In this document: positions 5,901 to 10,816 of the stretch, piece by piece
How positions within the stretch are numbered: the stretch's first letter is position 1
How the letters are laid out: the number at the start of each line of letters is the position of its first letter
NCBI GenBank assembly: GCA_003663115.1
Contig: QMZJ01000033.1
Location: 1 to 10,816 of the forward strand
Source of the DNA: Candidatus Altarchaeales archaeon
Lineage (GTDB): Archaea > Altiarchaeota > Altiarchaeia > IMC4 > QMZM01
Direction of reading: 5' to 3'
DNA: 10,816 nucleotides
Position numbers and translations under genes: made by a program
Notes under the pieces: model-generated
The model's input: only the letters and a program-made list of their open reading frames with translations
What the model was told of the DNA's origin: nothing
Database searches by the model: none

Positions 5901-5909
5901 TTTTACCTC

Positions 5910-7064
5910 TCAATTGTAACCTGCATTTATCTTTATATATTCCGGACTTAAATCACAACCCCATGCCACTGCCTTCTCCTCTCCGGAATTCAGATCTACC
6001 ACTATCTTAATTTTCTTTTCCTTTAGGATATCCGTGGCCTTGTCGAGATCCATAGCCCTTCCCCTCTTTACCACATACGTTTTACCTTTTTTAGACTCAA
6101 GGAGAATATCCGTCTTTTCAAAATCAAAATTTATCTCCGAACCAATGGCTGCTATGATCCTGCCCCAGTTGGGGTTTTCCCCGAATACTGCAGTTTTTAC
6201 CAGGGGTGATGAAATTATTGCCCTTGCGCCAGTTCTCGCATCCTCTTTGCTCTTAGCTCCCCGAAGCTCTACCTCCAAAAATTTTGTTGCTCCTTCGCCA
6301 TCCATTGCAATTAGCTTCGCCATCTCTCTCGTTGTATGACTCAATAGATATTGAAAATCCCCTGAATTACAGGGTTTCCTCCGGTTGCTCATTAAGATGA
6401 CCGTATCGTTGGTGCTCATGTCGCCATCTATAACCAGTAGATTAAAGCTGTCTCTCACCGCTCTCTCAAGGATCCCCTGCAGTATCTCTCTATCCAGATC
6501 AGCATTGGTCGTTAGAAAGCAGAGCATTGTCGCGAGGTTTGGGGCGATCATCCCCGCTCCCTTGCAGATCCCGCCGATCTTTATCCCCTTGTATTCGAAA
6601 GAGACCTGCTTTAATTTCGTATCGGTTGTCATTATAGCCCTTGCGGCGCTCTCGCTCCCCCCCGGGGAATCTGATAGCCTTAAAGATACTTTCCTAATTA
6701 AATCTTCAATCTTTTTGAGATCCAATTTTCTACCAATTATTCCAGTGGATGCCACTCCAATATGCATGGGATCTATGTCAAGCTCTCTACCCACCATCTC
6801 ACACATCTCCTCAGCGTCCCTGATTCCACCCTTAACGCAGGCATTCGCATTACCGGAGTTTATGACAATGGCCTGGAGTCCATTCCTCAGCCTTTTCCTG
6901 TCAACGGGTATGTGTGCCCCCTTAATGCTGTTTGTGGTAAAAACCCCAGCAGCTTCGCAGATTTTATCACTTACGATCAGAGCGACCCCATATTTCCCCT
7001 CCTTGATTCCAGCCGCCCTGAACCCATCTATGCATATGCCAGAATCTATGCTTCTTATATTCAT
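5910..7064 (-). CDS. argJ: Glutamate N-acetyltransferase (ornithine acetyltransferase)
   Basis: It moves the acetyl group from N-acetylornithine to glutamate, making the acetyl cycle of arginine synthesis. Some family members also use acetyl-CoA. The 384-residue precursor cuts itself at KGAGMIAPNLA|TML; Thr179 becomes the N-terminal nucleophile of the beta chain. The oxyanion-hole segment ASTGIIG (about 105-111) and the N-terminal GFRAAGIKEGKYGVALI are typical. The frame is open back to 7313, but that would overlap purF on the other strand. The ATG at 7062-7064 gives family length and the normal start (MNIRSIDSGICIDGFRA). It is leaderless by position, in a 33-bp divergent promoter shared with purF. 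The C-terminus ends INAGYN, slightly shorter than the common INAxYTT. It is co-transcribed with the rhomboid gene. Confidence 0.94.
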   Translation of the reverse strand: MNIRSIDSGICIDGFRAAGIKEGKYGVALIVSDKICEAAGVFTTNSIKGAHIPVDRKRLRNGLQAIVINSGNANACVKGGIRDAEEMCEMVGRELDIDPMHIGVASTGIIGRKLDLKKIEDLIRKVSLRLSDSPGGSESAARAIMTTDTKLKQVSFEYKGIKIGGICKGAGMIAPNLATMLCFLTTNADLDREILQGILERAVRDSFNLLVIDGDMSTNDTVILMSNRRKPCNSGDFQYLLSHTTREMAKLIAMDGEGATKFLEVELRGAKSKEDARTGARAIISSPLVKTAVFGENPNWGRIIAAIGSEINFDFEKTDILLESKKGKTYVVKRGRAMDLDKATDILKEKKIKIVVDLNSGEEKAVAWGCDLSPEYIKINAGYN

Positions 7065-7097
7065 AATTATTAAATTTGGAAAGAAAATAATAATATA
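7065..7097. promoter_or_regulatory. 33-bp divergent promoter of argJ and purF
   Basis: A wholly AT-rich gap. TATTAAATTT near 7069-7078 lies about 25 bases before the purF ATG, and TATTATTATTTTC read on the minus strand (7083-7095) lies about 25 bases before the argJ ATG. Both transcripts would be leaderless, and the two pre-initiation complexes would overlap, so the genes may compete for polymerase. Confidence 0.55.
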
Positions 7098-8459
7098 ATG
7101 GAAGTCAGGGAGAGGTGCGCAGTATTCGGGATTCATTCTGATAAACCCGTCTTTGATCGGATCTACTACGGGCTTTATGCCATGCAGCATCGCGGTCAGG
7201 AATCCGCGGGGATAGCAACCCATACTGATAAGATCAATCTGCACAGGGATATGGGTCTCGTTTCTGAGGTATTCAGGGGAAAATATCTTGACGGTAATGT
7301 CGGGATTGGTCACGTCAGATACTCCACAACTGGGGAATCCGGGATTGAAAATTCACAGCCGATACTCATTAACTATGCAAAGGGGAGCTTTGCCATAGCT
7401 CATAACGGAAACCTGGTAAATTCATCGGAATTGGCATCGATCATGGAGAGGCGCGGGAGTGTTTTTATAACAACCACCGACACGGAGGTAATCGCCCAAT
7501 TAATTGCACAGGAACACCTGAGAACGGGAAACTTCATCGAGGGAATAAAAAATGCTATGAGGCAGTTGAGGGGCTCTTATTCTCTGACGATCCTGAAAGA
7601 TGATCAGATCATAGCCGTCCGCGATCCCTGGGCCTTCCGACCCCTGGTCTTTGGTAGATCTGACGATACATTCGTTGTTGCATCAGAGAGCTGTGCCCTG
7701 GATGCGGTGGGTGTGAAGCTCATAAGGGATGTAAAGGGGGGGGAGATCCTCGTGATAGGCAATGGTATAAAGTCATATTCGATAAGAAGAGAGAGAACCT
7801 CTCATTGCATGTTTGAATATGTCTATTTCGCGAGACCGGACTCGATTATTGATAATATATCTATCTATAAGGTGAGGAGGAATCTGGGCGAGATTCTATA
7901 CAGGAAGGCCCCGGTTGACGCAGACATGATTATCGCGGTTCCGGATTCTGGTATTACCGCCGCGATAGGTTATTCAAGGGCCTCTGGGATCCCATACGGA
8001 GAGGGCTTAATCAAGAACAGATACTTTGGAAGGACATTTATCCTCCCGGAGCAGAAGGAAAGGGAGAGGGGGGTTATGATAAAATTAAATCCCATCAGGA
8101 GCGAGATAGAGGGCAAGAGAGTGGTTTTGGTCGATGATTCCATCGTAAGGGGGACAACTATTAAAAGGATAATAAAACTCCTCCGTGATTTTGGAGCCTC
8201 GGAGGTACACGTTAGAATCTCGTGTCCACCCATAAGGTACCCCTGTTATTACGGGATTGATATGCAGACCCATAAAGAATTCATTGCCCAGAAAAAGAGC
8301 GTTGAGGATATAAGAAAAGAAATCGGCGCCGATTCCCTGGCTTATAACAGCCTTGATGGCCTGGTCGAGGCCATAGGGCTGCCGAGGGAGAGATTGTGCC
8401 TGGGGTGTCTAACGGGGGATTATGTAATAAAAGAAGAACAGATAAAGTTGAAGGTATAA
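7098..8459 (+). CDS. purF: Amidophosphoribosyltransferase (glutamine PRPP amidotransferase)
   Basis: First step of purine synthesis: glutamine and PRPP give 5-phosphoribosylamine. The 453-residue product has an N-terminal Ntn-hydrolase glutaminase domain with RERCAVFGI; removal of a six-residue propeptide would expose Cys7. YGLYAMQHRGQESAGI and GIGHVRYST follow. The C-terminal phosphoribosyltransferase domain carries the PRPP loop VLVDDSIVRGTT near residues 343-354. Cys237, Cys383, Cys434 and Cys437 match the four ligands of the 4Fe-4S cluster in the Bacillus subtilis enzyme, so this is the iron-sulphur, propeptide type. The ATG at 7098 is leaderless by position. The DUF460 gene follows after 13 bp. 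Confidence 0.95.
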   Translation: MEVRERCAVFGIHSDKPVFDRIYYGLYAMQHRGQESAGIATHTDKINLHRDMGLVSEVFRGKYLDGNVGIGHVRYSTTGESGIENSQPILINYAKGSFAIAHNGNLVNSSELASIMERRGSVFITTTDTEVIAQLIAQEHLRTGNFIEGIKNAMRQLRGSYSLTILKDDQIIAVRDPWAFRPLVFGRSDDTFVVASESCALDAVGVKLIRDVKGGEILVIGNGIKSYSIRRERTSHCMFEYVYFARPDSIIDNISIYKVRRNLGEILYRKAPVDADMIIAVPDSGITAAIGYSRASGIPYGEGLIKNRYFGRTFILPEQKERERGVMIKLNPIRSEIEGKRVVLVDDSIVRGTTIKRIIKLLRDFGASEVHVRISCPPIRYPCYYGIDMQTHKEFIAQKKSVEDIRKEIGADSLAYNSLDGLVEAIGLPRERLCLGCLTGDYVIKEEQIKLKV

Positions 8460-8472
8460 CTTGTAGATTAAA

Positions 8473-9528
8473 TTGTACCTCATCGTGGGAATAGATCCCG
8501 GAACGACGACCGGAATTGCCGCACTGAATTTTAATGGAAAATTAATTGATCTATTTAGCTCCAGGGATCTCGGTATGGACGGGGTGATTGCGCATCTGAT
8601 CAAGCTTGGAAAGGTGTCGGTAATTGCGACGGACGTTACACCAACGCCCAACTTTGTATCGAAGCTGGCGGCACAGCTCGGGGTCATAGTACATACCCCG
8701 CATGGATCGATCTCTGTAACCGAGAAGGTAGAGTTGACCAGGGCCTATAAAACGGAGGATTCGCACCAGAGGGATGCCCTCGCCGCAGCTTTAATAACCC
8801 TGAACAAATTCAAGAATAAATTCAAGAAGATAGACTCCCTGAGGCTTGGGGATGATGTAAAGCATCTGGTTCTGCAGGGTCACTCAATAGACGATGCCGT
8901 TAATATGTTGAAAGAGAAAAAGAAACCGAAAGCTATCGAAAAACCGAAACCCAGAAGGGAGGTAATTCTCCCCGAAGAGGAGAGAAGGATAAGGCGGCTC
9001 GAAAGACAGAATATATTACTTAAAAAACAGCTCGAAGAAAAGGATAAGGAGATAAGAGAACTGAAAAGGAAGATCTTGATAATAAAGAATAGATACAGGA
9101 AAGAGATAAGGAAGGAGGCAGAGATAAGGAAGAGGGATCAACGTATAAAAGGCCTGAAAGCATCATTGAACGATCTGAGAGATAAGCTCAAGGATATAGA
9201 TAAACTCAGAGATCTATGGAAAGTATTATCGGAGGGAAATATAAAACCAATCGGTGTCTTTCCGGAGAGATATAATGGTCTTACCCTGATAAAGAGAAGG
9301 CTCAAGAAAAGGGATCTCGAAGAGTTAGATGGTATAGATGTTGCATTCTCATCCGAACCCATTAACTACGAACCCCTGTTAGACAGGGGGATCCTCGTTA
9401 CCGATACAAAATACGTGAAAGAAGAAGCAAACCTCTATTACATAACAACAGACGATCTAAAAAGGTTAAAATCGAAGAGGATCCCCCTGGAAAAAATCAT
9501 CGAGGACTACCGTAAAAAAAGATTCTGA
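8473..9528 (+). CDS. DUF460 RNase H-fold (RuvC-like) protein with coiled coil
   Basis: A 351-residue archaeal protein of unproven function, predicted to be a nuclease. Residues 1-115 form a RuvC/RNase H-like domain: GIDPGTTTG (first Asp, residue 8), IATDVTPTPNF (second acidic position) and SHQRDALAAAL (late Asp), so the metal-binding residues look intact. Residues about 160-245 are highly charged (long Glu/Lys/Arg runs) and should form a coiled coil. A short conserved C-terminal domain follows (PIGVFPERYNG, GILVTDTKYV). Family members I recall are often longer (500-650 residues), so the coiled coil may be short here. TTG at 8473 is the start: it precedes YLIVGIDPG directly, and the only nearby alternative, the in-frame GTG at 8485, would cut into the first strand. 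It is probably co-transcribed with purF and ends convergent with tpiA. Confidence 0.85.
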   Translation: MYLIVGIDPGTTTGIAALNFNGKLIDLFSSRDLGMDGVIAHLIKLGKVSVIATDVTPTPNFVSKLAAQLGVIVHTPHGSISVTEKVELTRAYKTEDSHQRDALAAALITLNKFKNKFKKIDSLRLGDDVKHLVLQGHSIDDAVNMLKEKKKPKAIEKPKPRREVILPEEERRIRRLERQNILLKKQLEEKDKEIRELKRKILIIKNRYRKEIRKEAEIRKRDQRIKGLKASLNDLRDKLKDIDKLRDLWKVLSEGNIKPIGVFPERYNGLTLIKRRLKKRDLEELDGIDVAFSSEPINYEPLLDRGILVTDTKYVKEEANLYYITTDDLKRLKSKRIPLEKIIEDYRKKRF

Positions 9529-10197
9529 TCACTCAAGGCCCTTAATCAGATCCATCAGAACGGCTCTTGGATCCTTTGCCTTCACAACCCCGGAGGCCAA
9601 TAAAACACCACACGTCCCAAGCTCAAGTGCCCTCCTCACATCCTCCCCCTCTGTTATCCCGGCACCGCAAAGGACCCTGACCTTCGGATTTATCTCCTTT
9701 ACTATATCAACACTACCCGACACTATCTCCGGCCGTGCCCGTGAAACAGATACTCCAGTTCCGATCAGCTCTGGGGGCTCTATGGCGACAAAATCCGGAT
9801 TTAGAGATGCGGCCGCCCTTGTCGTATTAATATTATTTGTGCAGACTATGGAGGTCATCCCAAGGGCCCTCAATCTTTCTACACTGGCCTCAATATCCGC
9901 CAGCTTCAGCCTCATCTCGGAGTGATTTAACAGGCTTCCTTTAGCCCCGGAGGATTTTACCGACTCGGCAAGGACATGCCCCGTATTGCTTCCATACCCT
10001 ATATTATCGATATGTTGCGCATATACCGGGATACTGACCTCCCCGGAAATCCTGTATATGTCGGCCACCTGGGGGACAACTATGATGTTGGCCCCTGTCT
10101 CCCTTGCGACATCATCACAGATCCTTGCGAGCCTCAGTGCCTTATCCCCCGTTGATTCCTCGTAGGTCTTGAAGTTCAGTATTATCGCATTATCCAT
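9529..10197 (-). CDS. tpiA: Triosephosphate isomerase, archaeal type
   Basis: It interconverts dihydroxyacetone phosphate and glyceraldehyde 3-phosphate in glycolysis and gluconeogenesis. At 222 residues it is the short archaeal TIM barrel, which forms tetramers in characterised members. The catalytic residues are present: Asn8 and Lys10 in ILNFKTYEE, His92 in LLNHSEMR, and Glu140 in AIEPPELIGTG. The phosphate-binding end is LCGAGITEGEDVRRAL and GVLLASGVVKA. The ATG at 10195-10197 has a strong Shine-Dalgarno (GAGGGGTGAT at 10201-10210) a few bases upstream. The AT-rich element at about 10234-10245 may drive both this gene and, in the other direction, the tRNA-Gly transcript. The stop abuts the DUF460 stop with no gap. 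Confidence 0.95.
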   Translation of the reverse strand: MDNAIILNFKTYEESTGDKALRLARICDDVARETGANIIVVPQVADIYRISGEVSIPVYAQHIDNIGYGSNTGHVLAESVKSSGAKGSLLNHSEMRLKLADIEASVERLRALGMTSIVCTNNINTTRAAASLNPDFVAIEPPELIGTGVSVSRARPEIVSGSVDIVKEINPKVRVLCGAGITEGEDVRRALELGTCGVLLASGVVKAKDPRAVLMDLIKGLE

Positions 10198-10233
10198 TTT
10201 ATCACCCCTCTATAGATAAATTTAAGAATGAAA

Positions 10234-10245
10234 TCTATATATCTT
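10234..10245 (+). promoter_or_regulatory. Putative TATA element of the tRNA-Gly transcript
   Basis: TCTATATATCTT centres near 10239. A start about 26 bases on, near 10265, falls just before the copied tRNA-Gly 5' end at 10267, not before the intact tRNA at 10359. The element is nearly symmetric and could also serve tpiA on the minus strand. Confidence 0.5.
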
Positions 10246-10266
10246 AAAGGTATCGGTTGGTACCTG

Positions 10267-10282
10267 GTTCGCGTCCATAGTC
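10267..10282 (+). repeat. Copy of the tRNA-Gly 5' end (16 bp)
   Basis: GTTCGCGTCCATAGTC is identical to 10355-10370, which is four flanking bases plus tRNA-Gly bases 1-12. It has the same orientation, 88 bp upstream, right behind the likely promoter. Flanking CCTGG (10263-10267) and CCAGG (10282-10286) can pair and enclose it in a hairpin. Confidence 0.88.
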
Positions 10283-10354
10283 CAGGAAACTTTTAAGAAA
10301 AGTTTCATCAAAACATGTGCTGTCTACGACAGCACGTAATACGGAGTGGAATCA
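10283..10354 (+). other. Hairpin-rich insert/leader upstream of tRNA-Gly
   Basis: Two strong stems lie between the copied and intact tRNA 5' ends. GAAACTTTT-AAG-AAAAGTTTC (10286-10306) is a perfect 9-bp stem. GTGCTGTC-TAC-GACAGCAC (10317-10335) is a perfect 8-bp stem that can extend by two pairs. There is no coding frame. There is no clear TATA box directly before the intact tRNA; TAATAC near 10337-10342 is weak. Confidence 0.5.
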
Positions 10355-10358
10355 GTTC

Positions 10359-10433
10359 GCGTCCATAGTCTAGTCTGGTCTAGGACCTTGGCCTTCCAAG
10401 CCAATGACCCGGGTTCAAATCCCGGTGGACGCA
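10359..10433 (+). tRNA. tRNA-Gly(TCC)
   Basis: A complete cloverleaf: acceptor arm GCGTCCA/TGGACGC, discriminator A (10433), D arm GTCT...GGAC, anticodon stem TTGGC/GCCAA around loop CTTCCAA with anticodon TCC, and T arm CCGGG-TTCAAAT-CCCGG. It has 75 bases, no intron, and no encoded CCA. The T-arm and acceptor pairs are all Watson-Crick, so it should be functional. Its own 5' end is duplicated 88 bp upstream. Confidence 0.95.
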
Positions 10434-10462
10434 TAGCCCTTAGAGAATTATCATCCCGAAGG

Positions 10463-10470
10463 AAATTTAA
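10463..10470 (+). promoter_or_regulatory. Putative TATA element before the tRNA-Gln leader
   Basis: AAATTTAA, preceded by GG and purines, lies about 26 bases before 10493, which is where the folded RNA stretch begins. No better element lies closer to tRNA-Gln. Confidence 0.35.
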
Positions 10471-10494
10471 CTCAACGAGGGAAGAGTGGCGGTG

Positions 10495-10574
10495 ATAAGG
10501 GCGAGAAACACGACCGACTTATGTCGGTGTGCGTAGCGACACAGTCGCTCACGCCGCAGGTGTCTTGTCCTTAT
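10495..10574 (+). ncRNA. Candidate structured RNA (three-way junction) between tRNA-Gly and tRNA-Gln
   Basis: Outer stem: ATAAGGGCGAGA (10495-10506) pairs with TCTTGTCCTTAT (10563-10574) using two G-U pairs; after a two-base bulge CAC (10509-10511) pairs with GTG (10560-10562). Inside it are two hairpins: ACCGAC-TTAT-GTCGGT (10513-10528) and GCGTAGCGAC-ACA-GTCGCT(C)ACGC (10531-10554, one bulged C). About 31 pairs lie in 80 bases. The wobbles pair only in plus-strand RNA, the tRNA direction. There are no C/D boxes with a D/D' pattern and no clear H/ACA tail. No known family is recognised. It could be a separate RNA or the leader of pre-tRNA-Gln. Confidence 0.5.
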
Positions 10575-10592
10575 GTTCCCCGGTGGGCAAAC

Positions 10593-10598
10593 TTTTTT
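10593..10598 (+). terminator. T6 tract after a short hairpin, possible terminator
   Basis: CCC-CGGT-GGG (about 10578-10587) then AAAC and six T. In archaea a T-tract can end transcription. It would release the candidate RNA but would leave tRNA-Gln, eight bases on, without a visible promoter. Confidence 0.3.
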
Positions 10599-10605
10599 CC
10601 TGTGC

Positions 10606-10678
10606 AGCCCCGTAGGGTAGTGGACAATCCTGTCGGGCTTTGGACCCGGCGACGCAGGTTCGAATCCTGCCGGGGCTA
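10606..10678 (+). tRNA. tRNA-Gln(TTG)
   Basis: A complete tRNA: acceptor arm AGCCCCG/CGGGGCT, discriminator A (10678), D arm GGGT...ATCC, anticodon stem TCGGG/CCCGG (one T-G pair) around loop CTTTGGA with anticodon TTG, and T arm GCAGG-TTCGAAT-CCTGC. It has 73 bases, no intron and no encoded CCA. Unlike the Thr and Gly genes it has no copy of its own 5' end upstream. Confidence 0.93.
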
Positions 10679-10682
10679 TAAT

Positions 10683-10695
10683 CTTTTTCTTTCTT
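10683..10695 (+). terminator. T-rich terminator after tRNA-Gln
   Basis: CTTTTTCTTTCTT begins within about seven bases of the tRNA 3' end, a usual archaeal oligo-T stop. A small hairpin CGGTT-CATA-AACCG follows. Confidence 0.55.
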
Positions 10696-10722
10696 CCCCG
10701 GTTCATAAACCGTTAAGGACGG

Positions 10723-10816
10723 ATGAGATATATTCTAAATTCTCCATAGTTACGGAAGGATGTACCGGTAATGAGATTACCTCATTGGCTAATCTCTCTG
10801 AAACTGGCAAAGTCTC
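10723..10816 (+). pseudogene. Possible winged-helix gene fragment at the right edge
   Basis: From the ATG at 10723 the frame reads MRYILNS and stops at once. A neighbouring plus-strand frame then reads IVTEGCTGNEITSLANLSET to the edge. Joined, they resemble the helix-turn-helix segment (RYxxIL..I..G.T..EIA..L) found near the C-terminus of archaeal ATPases. It is too short and too weak to name. It may be chance or the start of a broken gene. Confidence 0.18.

Noticed and set aside
6385..7098. 237-residue plus-strand frame opposite argJ
   Set aside because: It is a shadow of argJ: it overlaps argJ fully, matches no family, and argJ has all its expected motifs in the other direction.
7065..7313. 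Long N-terminal extension of argJ to 7313
   Set aside because: It would run through the start of purF on the other strand. The internal ATG at 7064 gives the family length and conserved N-terminus.
9529..10197. Horizontal transfer of the metabolic genes
   Set aside because: All core genes look archaeal with similar codon use by eye; no transposase or flanking repeats are seen around them.
10467..10706. 79-residue minus-strand frame containing AGFEPASPGPKP
   Set aside because: It is antisense to tRNA-Gln and the candidate RNA. The AGFEPA... peptide is a well-known artefact of translating the antisense of tRNA T arms.

Overview
This is archaeal DNA. A UbiA-type enzyme for ether lipids (digeranylgeranylglyceryl phosphate synthase), an archaeal-size triosephosphate isomerase, a DUF460 RNase H-fold protein, a carB split into separate halves, a tRNA gene with an intron at position 37/38, tRNA genes without encoded CCA, and AT-rich TATA boxes placed for leaderless or short-leader transcripts all agree. 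A euryarchaeal-type lineage seems most likely, but the sequence alone does not fix the genus.

Layout. At the left edge the minus strand carries the start of a secreted, sequon-rich protein. Its reading frame stays open upstream through a helix-turn-helix-like stretch. Next comes hxlB (6-phospho-3-hexuloisomerase, minus), divergent from a Thr-linker lipoprotein with a lamin-tail-like domain. Positions 1845-2523 are non-coding in the usual sense. They hold a frameshifted phosphoribosyltransferase remnant, an intron-containing tRNA-Thr(GGT), and about 250 bp of hairpins and direct repeats between that tRNA and its likely promoter. The compact metabolic core follows: ubiA (minus) divergent from carB2 (plus, C-terminal half of carbamoyl-phosphate synthase); rhomboid protease and argJ (minus, one operon); purF and a DUF460 gene (plus, one operon); tpiA (minus). 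The right end holds tRNA-Gly(TCC) and tRNA-Gln(TTG), both on the plus strand and both behind unusually long structured leaders.

Function. carB2 and argJ supply arginine (and pyrimidine) synthesis, purF opens purine synthesis, hxlB and tpiA belong to sugar-phosphate metabolism (ribulose-monophosphate route to pentoses; glycolysis/gluconeogenesis), and ubiA makes core membrane lipid. This is housekeeping gene content with very short gaps and shared divergent promoters.

The most unusual signal is in the tRNA genes. All three have a long, hairpin-rich stretch between the best TATA-like element and the mature 5' end. In two of them (Thr, Gly) a 16-18 bp copy of the tRNA's own 5' end sits directly behind that promoter. 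Where stem pairs are wobbles, they are G-U only in RNA read in the tRNA's own direction. Between tRNA-Gly and tRNA-Gln an 80-nt three-way junction can be drawn. These could be scars of small elements inserted at tRNA 5' ends, or structured leader RNAs; the window cannot decide.
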